From assembly GCA_025360425.1 (NCBI GenBank), contig JANYCD010000027.1, positions 1 through 38,809 of the forward strand: a stretch of 38,809 nt of DNA. Reading direction: 5' to 3'. This stretch comes from Sterolibacteriaceae bacterium (GTDB lineage: Bacteria > Pseudomonadota > Gammaproteobacteria > Burkholderiales > Rhodocyclaceae). The notes under the pieces were generated by a model. The model saw only the letters and a list, made by a program, of their open reading frames with translations. It was not told the origin of the DNA and did no database searches. The translations under genes and the position numbers were made by a program. Below are positions 8,335 through 19,725 of the stretch, in pieces (the stretch's first letter is position 1; each line of letters starts with the position of its first letter).

Positions 8335-11097
8335 ATGGCCTCCTTGCTGCTGGTAGACGGATCGTCTTATCTCTATCGCGCTTTCCATGCGCTGCCCGAT
8401 CTGCGCAACACGGCGGGCGAACCGACCGGTGCTGTCTACGGCGTCATCAGCATGCTACGTCGGCTCGAAGCGGACTACAAGGCGGATTATCTCGCCGTAG
8501 TGTTCGACGCCAAGGGCAAGACCTTCCGCGACGATTGGTATCCCGCCTACAAGGCGCACCGCCCGCCGATGCCGGACGACCTCGTGATGCAAATTGAACC
8601 GCTGCACGCCTGCGTGCGCGCACTGGGCTGGCCGCTGTTGATGATCGATGGTGTCGAGGCCGACGACGTGATTGGTACGTTGACGCAGCAGGCATCAGCA
8701 CGCGGTATCGAATGCGTGGTGTCCACCGGCGACAAGGATCTTGCCCAACTGGTCAATCCCCACGTGCGGCTGGTGAACACCATGAGCAACGAGGTGCTCG
8801 ACGAAGCCGGCGTAGCGGCCAAGTTCGGCGTGCCGCCCAATCGCATCGTCGACTACCTGACCCTGGTGGGCGATAGCGTCGATGGTGTTCCCGGCGTCGT
8901 CAAGGTCGGCCCCAAAACCGCGGTCAAGTGGCTCACCCAGTTTGATTCGCTTGATGGCGTCATCACCCATGCAGCGGAGATCGGCGGCGCGGTGGGCGAC
9001 AACCTGCGCAAGCATCTCGACTTCCTGCCACTCGGCCGCAAGCTGGTGACCGTGGCCTGCGACGTGGCGCTGCCAGTCACGGTGGAACAGCTCGTTCGTG
9101 TGCCGCACGACAACGCGGCACTCGCCGAATTGTTTACCCGCCTCGGCTTCAAGACGTGGCTGAAAGATGTGCAAGGCGGCGGCATGGCCGATGTTGGCGG
9201 AACGGCATCATCCAATGGCAACAAACGCGCCGGCGCAGCACGCGCCGCCGCAAGCATTGCGGAAGTCCCTGTCGTTACAACGGCACCCGACCGATCCCGC
9301 TACGAAACCATCGTCACGTGGGATCACTTCGATGCATGGCGCGAAAAAATAGAACAGTCGCAACTCACCTCGCTCGACACCGAGACTACCGATCTTGACC
9401 AGATGCAGGCGCGGCTGGTCGGAATTTCCTTCGCCATCAATCCCGGCGAAGCGGCCTATGTGCCGGTCGGCCACAACTACGCCGGCGCACCTGATCAATT
9501 GCCTTTGCATGAAGTGCTGACAAAGCTCAAGCCCTGGCTCGAATCGCCGCAACACAAAAAACTCGGCCAGCATCTCAAATACGACAGGCACGTCTTCACC
9601 AATCACGACATCGAACTGCGCGGCATTGCCGACGACACCCTGCTCGAATCGTATGTGATCGAGAGCGACAAGTCGCACGATCTCGGCGCATTGGCCTCGC
9701 GTCACTGTGGCCTCGCCACCATCAGTTACGACGAAGTCACCGGCAAGGGCGCATCGCGCATCTCCTTCGCACAAGTGGCGCTGGAACAGGCCGGTGCCTA
9801 CGCCGCCGAAGATGCCGACGTCACGCTGCGCGTGCATCTGGCACTCGCGCCGCAATTGGCGCAGGAAGAAAAACTCGAACGGTTGTATCGCGACATCGAA
9901 CTGCCGGTGGCCGAAGTTCTGTATCGCATGGAGCGCAATGGCGTGCTGATCGATGTCTTCGCATTGGCGCAGCAGAGCGACGAACTGGGCCGTCGATTGA
10001 TGGAACTGGAACGCGAGGCCCACACGCTGGCCGGCCAGCCGTTCAATCTGGCCTCGCCCAAGCAGCTCGCCGAAATCCTGTTCGAAAAACAGGGCTTGCC
10101 GGTGGTCAAGAAAACGCCCTCCGGCGGCCCATCGACCGACGAAGAAGTATTGACGCAACTGGCACTCGACTATCCATTGCCCAAGCTGCTGCTTGAGCAC
10201 CGCAGCTTCGCCAAACTCAAGGGCACCTACACCGACAAACTGCCGCGCATGGTCAACGCCACCACCGGCCGCGTGCACACCAGTTTTTCACAGGCGGTAG
10301 CAGTCACCGGGCGACTGGCAAGCACCGACCCCAACCTGCAAAACATTCCGATCCGCACCCGTGAAGGGCGGCGCATCCGTTCTGCCTTCATCGCCCCGCA
10401 CGGCGAGTCGCTGGTCTCGGCCGACTACTCGCAGATCGAGCTGCGCATCATGGCGCACCTGTCCGACGATGAGCGACTGCTCGACGCCTTCGCCAAGGGC
10501 GAGGATGTGCATCGCGCCACCGCCGCCGAAATTTTTGGTATCGGCGTGGCCGAGGTCGGCCCCGACCAGCGGCGTGCTGCCAAGGTCATCAACTTCGGCC
10601 TCATCTACGGCATGTCGGCCTTCGGCCTGGCGCGCGAACTCGGCCTAGAACGCGGCGCGGCGCAAGCCTATATGGAACGTTACTTCGCCCGTTATCCCGG
10701 CGTGGCCCGCTACATGGAAGAGACGCGGCAACTGGCGCGCGACAAGGGCTACGTCGAAACCGTGTTCGGCCGTCGTTTGTGGCTGCCGGAAATCCGCTCT
10801 TCCAACGCCGGCCGTCGCCAAGGCGCGGAACGCGCAGCGATCAATGCGCCGATGCAGGGGACTGCTGCCGATTTGATCAAGCTGGCGATGATTGCGGTGC
10901 AGGGGTGGCTCGATGAAAGCAAGCTTGCTTCAAGGTTGATTCTGCAAGTGCATGATGAGTTGGTGCTGGAAGTACCGGATATTGAGTTGTTAACCGTTCG
11001 GACCGAACTGCCGCGATTGATGGGGGATGTTGCGCAGTTGAAGGTGCCGTTGCTGGTGGAGGTGGGGGTGGGGGCGAATTGGGATGAAGCGCATTGA
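8335..11097 (+). CDS. polA: DNA polymerase I
   Basis: The 920-residue repair and Okazaki-fragment polymerase has all three domains. The 5'-3' exonuclease/FEN domain covers about 1-290 (LLLVDGSSYLYRAFHALPD and DGVEADDVIGTL). The 3'-5' proofreading domain covers about 320-510 and is intact: SLDTETTD for Exo I, HLKYDRHV for Exo II and YAAEDAD for Exo III. The polymerase domain covers about 520-920: SADYSQIELRIMAH for motif A, RRAAKVINFGLIYGMS for motif B and QVHDELVLEVP for motif C. Starting at 8335 gives the standard N-terminus MASLLLVDGSSYLYRAF. The frame is open 57 codons upstream, but that part overlaps the divergent LOG gene. Only seven bases separate the two start codons, and no ribosome site is visible. 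Confidence 0.98.
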   Translation: MASLLLVDGSSYLYRAFHALPDLRNTAGEPTGAVYGVISMLRRLEADYKADYLAVVFDAKGKTFRDDWYPAYKAHRPPMPDDLVMQIEPLHACVRALGWPLLMIDGVEADDVIGTLTQQASARGIECVVSTGDKDLAQLVNPHVRLVNTMSNEVLDEAGVAAKFGVPPNRIVDYLTLVGDSVDGVPGVVKVGPKTAVKWLTQFDSLDGVITHAAEIGGAVGDNLRKHLDFLPLGRKLVTVACDVALPVTVEQLVRVPHDNAALAELFTRLGFKTWLKDVQGGGMADVGGTASSNGNKRAGAARAAASIAEVPVVTTAPDRSRYETIVTWDHFDAWREKIEQSQLTSLDTETTDLDQMQARLVGISFAINPGEAAYVPVGHNYAGAPDQLPLHEVLTKLKPWLESPQHKKLGQHLKYDRHVFTNHDIELRGIADDTLLESYVIESDKSHDLGALASRHCGLATISYDEVTGKGASRISFAQVALEQAGAYAAEDADVTLRVHLALAPQLAQEEKLERLYRDIELPVAEVLYRMERNGVLIDVFALAQQSDELGRRLMELEREAHTLAGQPFNLASPKQLAEILFEKQGLPVVKKTPSGGPSTDEEVLTQLALDYPLPKLLLEHRSFAKLKGTYTDKLPRMVNATTGRVHTSFSQAVAVTGRLASTDPNLQNIPIRTREGRRIRSAFIAPHGESLVSADYSQIELRIMAHLSDDERLLDAFAKGEDVHRATAAEIFGIGVAEVGPDQRRAAKVINFGLIYGMSAFGLARELGLERGAAQAYMERYFARYPGVARYMEETRQLARDKGYVETVFGRRLWLPEIRSSNAGRRQGAERAAINAPMQGTAADLIKLAMIAVQGWLDESKLASRLILQVHDELVLEVPDIELLTVRTELPRLMGDVAQLKVPLLVEVGVGANWDEAH

Positions 11098-11117
11098 GCG
11101 CAACCTGGACATGGCAT

Positions 11118-11172
11118 CATGTTTCCAATTGTAGCCATCTATGTTTATAATAGCGGGTCAATTGTAAACATG
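11118..11172 (+). promoter_or_regulatory. Promoter with three copies of a 14-bp operator-like motif
   Basis: Copy 1, CATGTTTCCAATTG (11118-11131), is forward. Copy 2, TATGTTTATAATAG (11140-11153), is forward and starts exactly 22 bp later. Copy 3 at 11159-11172 is the reverse complement CATGTTTACAATTG. Copies 1 and 3 form a nearly perfect inverted repeat (13 of 14). A consensus -10, TATAAT (11146-11151), lies inside copy 2, and a weak -35 inside copy 1. The downstream gene begins at 11178 and encodes an HTH protein, so autoregulation is the natural inference. No ribosome site precedes that ATG. Confidence 0.7.
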
Positions 11173-11177
11173 ACCCC

Positions 11178-12203
11178 ATGAAACCGAAACCAGGTACCGC
11201 CGCGATACAGACCGCTCTGCTTGACGCAGTTGCAGAGCACTCGAAAGACCTCGCAGTGGTTGTCGCGTCGCGCTTTGGCATCAGCCGGCCAGCAGTCTTG
11301 CGTCACGTCAAAAATCTTATTGAGGGCGGCTTCCTTACCGCTACAGGAACAACCCGCAAGGTTTACCGCCTGGGACCCAATCGTGAACGCGTTCGTACTT
11401 ATCCTCTACAGGGGCTGGATGAATGGCTGATCTGGTCCCGAGACTTCGCATTCCTGGTGGCACATCTGCCCCCAAATGTAATGGACATCGCGCATACTGG
11501 CTTTACCGAAATGCTCAACAACGCCGTCGATCACTCGGGCGGGCGTCAGGTCATGGTGGGTTTGCGATTGACCGGGCAGCGGTTGGAGATGACCTTCTCC
11601 GATGACGGTGAGGGCATATTTCGCCGCATCACGCGATTGTTGAATCTCGCTGACGAGCGGCTGGCCCTGCTCGAACTGTCCAAAGGGAAACTGACCACCG
11701 ATCCGGCCAACCACACCGGCGAAGGTATTTTTTTCACTTCCCGGATGTTCGATCAGTTCATGATTCGTTCACTCGGCCTGGGCTATACGCATCGTGTCGA
11801 TTCGAAATTCGACTGGCTGCATGAGGATCAAACGCCCGAGACAGGCAGCCGTGTCTACATGTCCATTGACACCAACTCCACACGCACGGCCAAGGCAATC
11901 TATGAGGACTACAACGCGGGTCCCGGTGAATTCAATTTCAACAAGACGGTAGTACCGCTCAGACTCGCCCGCTTCGGCAACGAGAATCTGGTCTCTCGCT
12001 CACAGGCGAAGCGCGTTTCCAGCCGTTTTGAAAAGTTTCGCGTGGTTGTTCTCGATTTCGAGGGAGTCCCGGCAATCGGTCAGGGCTTTGCCGACGAACT
12101 GTTCCGCGTTTTTGCCCTCGCCCATCCGGAAGTTGAACTGGTGCCGGTTCACTGCTCTACGGATGTACAGCAGATGATAGTTCGGGTGACCGCGCCGGGT
12201 TAG
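11178..12203 (+). CDS. Fused HTH - GHKL ATPase - DUF4325 (STAS-like) regulator
   Basis: The 341-residue protein has three parts. Residues about 8-65 are a winged-helix DNA-binding region (FGISRPAVLRHVKNLIEGGFL, then a wing-like TATGTTRKVYRLG). Residues about 85-230 form a GHKL/HATPase_c domain of the anti-sigma type: N-box TEMLNNAVDHS with Glu111 and Asn115, G1 box DDGEGIF at 142-148, and G2 box NHTGEGIFFTSRMFD at 178-192. Residues about 255-335 match DUF4325, a STAS-like module (RVVVLDFEGVPAIGQGFADELFRVF). There is no phospho-acceptor histidine domain or transmembrane segment. The arrangement resembles an anti-sigma kinase joined to its own antagonist-like domain plus a DNA-binding head, giving a cytosolic one-component switch. 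The signal and regulon are unknown. The promoter region carries likely self-operators. Confidence 0.82.
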   Translation: MKPKPGTAAIQTALLDAVAEHSKDLAVVVASRFGISRPAVLRHVKNLIEGGFLTATGTTRKVYRLGPNRERVRTYPLQGLDEWLIWSRDFAFLVAHLPPNVMDIAHTGFTEMLNNAVDHSGGRQVMVGLRLTGQRLEMTFSDDGEGIFRRITRLLNLADERLALLELSKGKLTTDPANHTGEGIFFTSRMFDQFMIRSLGLGYTHRVDSKFDWLHEDQTPETGSRVYMSIDTNSTRTAKAIYEDYNAGPGEFNFNKTVVPLRLARFGNENLVSRSQAKRVSSRFEKFRVVVLDFEGVPAIGQGFADELFRVFALAHPEVELVPVHCSTDVQQMIVRVTAPG

Positions 12204-12298
12204 CGCGGCCCTTTTATCGGAGTCACAATGTTGGTCATATGATAACAGGTTCCCGCTCGGCGTGCCCCGGATTGGGTATTCGTGGGAATGACGGGCGA

Positions 12299-12777
12299 TC
12301 AAAGCTTCCTGATCTTCTCCACCAACGCCGTCGTCGACCGCTGATGTATGAACGGTATGGAATGCACCTGGCCACCCCATCCTGTCACTTCGCGATAACC
12401 GACAATCTTCTCCACCGGCCAATCGCCACCCTTCACCAGCACATCCGGCCGCACTTTGATAATGCGTGCCAACGGCGTGTCTTCGTCGAACCACGTCACC
12501 AACGACACGCACTCCAGCGCGGCCAACAGCGCCATACGATCTTCGAGATTGTTGAGTGGGCGGTCATCGCCCTTGCCGAGGCGCTTCAGCGACGCGTCGG
12601 TGTTGACCGCCACCAGCAAACTCGCGCCCAGTGCCCGCGCCTGGGCAAGGTAGGTGACGTGGCCGCGGTGGAGAATATCGAAACAGCCGTTGGTGAATAC
12701 CAGCGGCCGTGGCAACGTGGCAAGGCGCGCCGGCAAATCAGCCGGAGCGCAACATTTCTCCGTGAACAGTGGCGGGT

Positions 12778-12781
<4 letters not shown>
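12299..12781 (-). CDS. rfaE2: D-glycero-beta-D-manno-heptose 1-phosphate adenylyltransferase
   Basis: The 160-residue cytidylyltransferase-fold enzyme makes ADP-heptose for the inner core of lipopolysaccharide. The nucleotide-binding motif FTNGCFDILHRGHVTYL spans about residues 29-45, and the RSTTALVEKIRKL end is the family's ISTT-type C-terminus. It corresponds to the C-terminal half of E. coli HldE, the separate-gene form common in betaproteobacteria. Its start overlaps the BON lipoprotein stop codon by 4 nt, and a SIS isomerase of the GmhA type lies two genes upstream, which suggests heptose genes are grouped here. Confidence 0.94.
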
Positions 12782-15939
<3,158 letters not shown>

Positions 15940-15943
<4 letters not shown>

Positions 15944-16977
15944 GCCCACAGCGCCTTGTCTGCAACATCCGGCGCGATTCTCAGCATGGATTTTCGTCCG
16001 CGCTCCGCGCGCGTCAGCCAGCCCTTGCCGCGACCGATGGCGTCGTGCCAGGCGGCGTTGAATACCTCGGCCTGCCCGTTCTCCAGAAAGTAGCTGGCGA
16101 TGCTGGCCGCCTGCAACAAATCCTTGGTTGTCTTGGTGCGCTCGCTGGCCGGACGCTCACCGGCGACGATGAGTTTGTGAACCGCAAAGCGTTCCGGCGC
16201 TGGCAGGTTAACTACGCAAGCGCCGAGGTTGGAGAAAACACAGCCCTGCGTTGTCTGCTCCAGAGATAGTTCCATGAATTTGAGCGGCTGCAGAACGAGA
16301 TTCAGTTTGTCCATGACCACATGCTGATTGCCACGCGTCATGCCGGTGACAAAATCCAGTCGCAGCTCCGGATCCTGCGGATTGCGGTATTGCGCACCGG
16401 CCTTGCCGTTGAACTGCAGGATGGGCAGCAGCCCCATCTCCAGCGACTCAAGCGCACCGTGCACGTCAATGTTGAGACTTGCAGGCAGGGCAATCGAGAC
16501 ATTGCGGCCGGCGTGGGCAAAGTCTACATCCAGCGTCGCTGCGCCGTCGAGCCAGTGAACACCGAGCATGTTGCCCAGCGCGAGAAAGGCGTGTGCGCCA
16601 ATGAGAATTCCGCCGGCACGAAAAAATCCGTACTCGGCCAGCCGCTTGATGATGCGAAAGTGCTTGGGAGCCGCCGGGGTGCAACCTGCGGCGAGCGCCA
16701 TGCGGGCGGGCGGAGCCAAAGGCTTGTGCTTGCGAACCTCCTCGAACTTTTCGACCAGCAAACGAACGCGCTCACTGTCCGGTCCAACATAAGCCATATG
16801 CAATTTTTGGTCGATGTCCCGGTAACCGAAGTACCAGTAGTCGTTGCCCTTCACGGCACGCTTGTGGAATGCGCCCACCAATCCGGCCAGCGCATTGGTG
16901 ACCTCGAAGGTCTGCGTCTGGCTGAACAGTTCGGCATAGGTGGTTTGTGCCGAAAGACTGAGACTGGAAAATCGCAT
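15940..16977 (-). CDS. GSU2403-like nucleotidyltransferase-fold protein (NTP_transf_8 type)
   Basis: The 345-residue cytosolic protein carries a minimal nucleotidyltransferase core: [10 protein letters not shown] at 127-136 followed by TLDVDFAHA at 149-157, that is a G-x...D-x-D metal-binding pattern with Asp150 and Asp152. The N-terminal 90 residues ([24 protein letters not shown]) and the later [20 protein letters not shown] region match, from memory, the GSU2403 family (Pfam NTP_transf_8). Family function is unknown. The fold occurs in toxins and antitoxins of the AbiEii and MntA kind, so nucleotidylation of RNA, protein or another acceptor is possible. It overlaps recQ by 4 nt. A perfect palindrome lies just upstream of its ATG, which has no clear ribosome site. 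Confidence 0.8.
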
Positions 16978-16990
16978 GATGGCTTATTTG

Positions 16991-17023
16991 GTTACTATAC
17001 TTTTTTATTTATTGTATAGTAAC
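16991..17023 (-). promoter_or_regulatory. Perfect 10-bp inverted repeat upstream of the nucleotidyltransferase-recQ pair
   Basis: GTTACTATAC (16991-17000) and GTATAGTAAC (17014-17023) are exact inverted copies separated by 13 AT-only bases, ending 14 nt before the ATG at 16977. The arms are 23 bp apart centre to centre, about two helical turns, which suits a dimeric or tetrameric repressor. TATAC within the arms could serve as -10 elements. In RNA it could instead form a hairpin near the start codon. The surrounding AT-rich stretch (16978-17040) contrasts with the GC-rich neighbours. Confidence 0.6.
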
Positions 17024-17066
17024 TTTATTAAAAGCTCAATTCAGAATTGCGGCAGATGCTCACATT

Positions 17067-17432
17067 TCAAAGTACGACGAACACCTCGATCAACACGCGC
17101 TGCCAAGGACTGTGTTGTTCCCGCAGCTTGGCGATACGCGCCTCGACTTTGCCGCCGTTGTCCATCTCCGCTGCCACGGCGCGGTTTTCCTTGCGCGGCA
17201 GGTAGCCCAATTTTTCGCCATGCCACTCGACGCGCACGGCATTGGCGTCGTGGCTATTGTCGCGTTCGCGCACCAAGGTCAGGGCATCGCCGACTTTCAT
17301 CTCGTCCCAGTGCACCGCGCCGGCGTAATACTGGAAGCCGGCCAGTGGTGAGCTTTGCACCAGCACCTTGATGCTCTGCGCCTGCGCCACAAGGCTGAAG
17401 ACGAACAGTAGGCTAATCAGCAGCGAACGCAT
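17067..17432 (-). CDS. Exported HIRAN-domain protein
   Basis: The 121-residue product begins with a clear signal peptide (MRSLLISLLFVFSLVAQAQS, cleavage about residue 18-20). The rest is a HIRAN domain (about 28-115): SPLAGFQYYAGAVHWDEMKVG, the R-E-x-D-N-x-x-D-x-N-A-V-x-V motif (RERDNSHDANAVRV), then GEKLGYLPRKENRAVA. HIRAN domains normally bind 3' DNA ends in nuclear helicases such as HLTF, so a periplasmic version is unexpected and its ligand is unknown. The start overlaps the yraN end by 20 nt; a longer frame upstream would lie entirely inside yraN and lacks the signal peptide at its N-terminus. Confidence 0.85.
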   Translation of the reverse strand: MRSLLISLLFVFSLVAQAQSIKVLVQSSPLAGFQYYAGAVHWDEMKVGDALTLVRERDNSHDANAVRVEWHGEKLGYLPRKENRAVAAEMDNGGKVEARIAKLREQHSPWQRVLIEVFVVL

Positions 17433-17787
17433 TCTTGATCCATTCAATACGGGATTCGTCCAGCGCATCAAGCAGGATGCAGTCAAATCGGCAAATTTGC
17501 TCGCCATGTTTTGCCAGCCAGTGCCGAGCGGCCTGGATGATACGGCGCTGCTTGGTCGAGGTGATGCTGGCTGCCGCACCACCGTAATGGGTACTGCTGC
17601 GCAACCGCACTTCGACAAACACCAATGAATCGCCATCGCGGCAGATCAGGTCGATCTCGCCGCCGCGCACGCGGAAATTCTCTTCCAGCACGGTCAGCCC
17701 GTTGCGAGCCAGATAGAGCGCGGCGAGGTCTTCGGCGGCAGCGCCACGCTTGCGCGTAATGGCGTCGCGCCGGAGAATACGGTCCAT
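17413..17787 (-). CDS. yraN: YraN family endonuclease-fold protein (UPF0102)
   Basis: The 124-residue protein has the UPF0102 restriction-endonuclease-like fold: ITRKRGAAAEDLAALYL at the start, then GGEIDLICRDGDSLVFVEVR with the E-x-D...E-x-K-like core, and STKQRRIIQAARHWL. Homologues are thought to act on DNA or RNA junctions, but the role is not settled. The ATG at 17785-17787 overlaps that of divergent rsmI in the tetranucleotide CATG; a second ATG at 17794-17796 would add three residues. No convincing ribosome site precedes either. It is followed by the HIRAN gene with a 20-nt overlap. Confidence 0.93.
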   Translation of the reverse strand: MDRILRRDAITRKRGAAAEDLAALYLARNGLTVLEENFRVRGGEIDLICRDGDSLVFVEVRLRSSTHYGGAAASITSTKQRRIIQAARHWLAKHGEQICRFDCILLDALDESRIEWIKNAFAAD

Positions 17788-18643
17788 GAGTGACATCGCA
17801 AATGACGGTAAAGGAACGGCGGCATTGTATGTGGTGGCCACGCCGATGGGAAATCTCGGCGACATCACCCAGCGCGCCCTTGAGGTGCTGCGCAGTGTGG
17901 ATGCCATCGCCTGCGAAGACACGCGCCATGCGCGGCGCCTGCTCGACCACTACTGCATCACCGCGACGACCTTCGCCCTGCACGAGCACAACGAACACGA
18001 AGCCGGCGCCAAGCTGGTCGAGATGCTGCGCGGCGGGCATCGTATTGCGCTGATTTCGGATGCCGGCACGCCGGGCGTCTCCGATCCTGGCGCGATTGCG
18101 GTGGCGGCGGCGCAGGCCGCAGGGTTTCCGGTGGTTCCCTTGCCCGGCCCCAATGCCGCGATCACCGCACTGTCGGCCGCCGGCCTCACCGATGAACGTT
18201 TTCTCTTCATCGGCTTCCTGCCGCCAAAATCCGCAGCGCGCCGCGCCGTGATCGAGCAATTGAAAGACGTTCCGGCGGCGCTGGTGTTTTACGAAGCACC
18301 GCATCGCATCGAGGAATGCGTCGCCGATCTGGCCGGCGTGCTGGAGCCACAACGCGACATCGTCATTGCCCGTGAACTCACCAAACTGTTCGAACAGATC
18401 GCCCGCATGCCACTGTCGGAGGCGGTGGCCTGGCTGGCAGCCGACGACAACCGCAAGCGCGGTGAATTCGTACTGCTGGTCTCCGGCGCACCACCGCGCG
18501 AGGGACTGGATGCCGAGGCAGAGCGGATATTGAAACTGCTTAACGCAGAACTGCCGACCAAGCAGGCAGCCAGGTTGGCGGCTGAAATCACCGGCGTAGC
18601 CAAGAATGCGCTCTATCAGCGAGCTTTGGAACTCAAGCCCTGA
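17786..18643 (+). CDS. rsmI: 16S rRNA 2'-O-ribose C1402 methyltransferase RsmI
   Basis: The 285-residue tetrapyrrole-methylase-fold enzyme methylates the ribose of C1402 in the 16S decoding centre. It begins with ALYVVATPMGNLGDITQRALEVL and contains CEDTRHARRLLDHY, LISDAGTPGVSDPG (SAM-binding loop) and GPNAAITALSAAGL, all diagnostic. The start at 17786 has GGAG ten bases upstream. It is divergent from yraN with overlapping start codons, a pairing typical of proteobacteria (rsmI|yraN), though usually with more spacer. pyrC follows 15 nt after its stop codon. Confidence 0.96.
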   Translation: MSDIANDGKGTAALYVVATPMGNLGDITQRALEVLRSVDAIACEDTRHARRLLDHYCITATTFALHEHNEHEAGAKLVEMLRGGHRIALISDAGTPGVSDPGAIAVAAAQAAGFPVVPLPGPNAAITALSAAGLTDERFLFIGFLPPKSAARRAVIEQLKDVPAALVFYEAPHRIEECVADLAGVLEPQRDIVIARELTKLFEQIARMPLSEAVAWLAADDNRKRGEFVLLVSGAPPREGLDAEAERILKLLNAELPTKQAARLAAEITGVAKNALYQRALELKP

Positions 18644-18652
18644 CCCTATAAT
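18625..18652 (+). promoter_or_regulatory. Promoter for pyrC, predicted leaderless
   Basis: TTTGGA (18625-18630) and a perfect TATAAT (18647-18652) are separated by 16 nt. The pyrC ATG begins 7 nt after the -10, exactly where transcription would start, and there is no Shine-Dalgarno sequence in between. A transcript from here would be leaderless; read-through from rsmI is the alternative. Confidence 0.5.
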
Positions 18653-18658
18653 TGCCCC

Positions 18659-19705
18659 ATGCAAACCCCGCCCCAACCGCTGACTATTACCCGGCCCGAC
18701 GACTGGCACCTGCATCTGCGCGATGGCGCGGCGATGGCGGCGGTGCTGCCGGATACGGCGCGGCGCTTCGCCCGCGCCATTGTCATGCCCAACCTCAAGC
18801 CGCCGGTGACCAGCGTGACGCTGGCTGCGGAGTATCGACAACGCATCGTTGCCGCGGTGCCCGCAGGCATGCGCTTCGAGCCACTGATGACGCTCTACCT
18901 CACCGACAACACGCCAACCACCGAGATCGATGCAGCAAAGGCCAGCGGCATCGTTCATGGCGTGAAGCTCTATCCCGCAGGCGCCACCACCAACTCCGAT
19001 GCCGGTGTCACCGACCTGGGCAAATGTTCGGCAGTGCTGGCGCGTATGGAGAAGCTGGCTGTTCCGCTGCTGGTGCATGGCGAGGTTACCGATCCGAGCG
19101 TGGATGTGTTCGACCGCGAGGCGGTATTTATCGACCGCGTGATGCTGCCGCTGCTGAAGAATTTTCCCGGATTGCGTGTGGTTTTCGAGCACATCACCAC
19201 CAGGGACGCCGCAGATTTCGTGATGGCAGCGGGAACCAATATTGCGGCCACGATCACCGCCCACCATCTGCTGCTCAACCGCAACGCCATGTTCGCCGGT
19301 GGCATGCGCCCGCATCATTACTGCCTGCCGGTATTGAAGCGCGAAACGCATCGCCAGGCGCTGGTGAAGGCGGCGATTTCGGGCAAGCCGAAATTTTTTC
19401 TCGGCACCGATTCCGCGCCACACAGCAAGAGCACCAAGGAAGCGGCCTGTGGCTGTGCCGGCTGCTATACATCGCATGCCGCCATTGAGCTGTATGCCGA
19501 AGCCTTCGAAGCGGCCGGTGCGCTGGACAAGCTGGAAGGCTTCGCCAGTTTTTACGGCGCCGACTTTTACGGCTTGCCGCGCAATACTGATCGCATCACC
19601 CTGGTCAAGGAAAGTTGGATGGTGCCGGCCACTCAGCCGATGCTGCAAGGCGATTCACTGGTGCCGCTGCGCGCGGGTGAGCCGGTGGCATGGCGGCTGG
19701 GATAG
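18659..19705 (+). CDS. pyrC: Dihydroorotase, class II
   Basis: The 348-residue zinc hydrolase catalyses the third step of pyrimidine synthesis, cyclising carbamoyl-aspartate to dihydroorotate. Metal ligands are visible in order: [10 protein letters not shown] (His17, His19), [17 protein letters not shown] with the lysine that becomes carboxylated, [18 protein letters not shown] and FLGTDSAPH with the catalytic Asp. Length matches E. coli PyrC (348). The start ATG at 18659 has no ribosome site but lies 7 nt from a consensus -10. dacB follows 20 nt after the stop, or overlaps if its longer start is used. Confidence 0.97.
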   Translation: MQTPPQPLTITRPDDWHLHLRDGAAMAAVLPDTARRFARAIVMPNLKPPVTSVTLAAEYRQRIVAAVPAGMRFEPLMTLYLTDNTPTTEIDAAKASGIVHGVKLYPAGATTNSDAGVTDLGKCSAVLARMEKLAVPLLVHGEVTDPSVDVFDREAVFIDRVMLPLLKNFPGLRVVFEHITTRDAADFVMAAGTNIAATITAHHLLLNRNAMFAGGMRPHHYCLPVLKRETHRQALVKAAISGKPKFFLGTDSAPHSKSTKEAACGCAGCYTSHAAIELYAEAFEAAGALDKLEGFASFYGADFYGLPRNTDRITLVKESWMVPATQPMLQGDSLVPLRAGEPVAWRLG

Positions 19706-19725
19706 CCGACTTCCGCATCGCGACC

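Noticed and set aside
12265-12297. Possible copy of the dispersed repeat containing GTGGGAATGACGGG
   Set aside because: Only the right arm resembles the common betaproteobacterial repeat and the matching left arm is degenerate. A single copy in the window does not establish a repeat.
17483-19648. 721-codon minus-strand open frame across rsmI and pyrC
   Set aside because: It runs antisense through two well-conserved enzymes, and only its last part overlaps yraN in a different frame. The translation has no recognisable domain.
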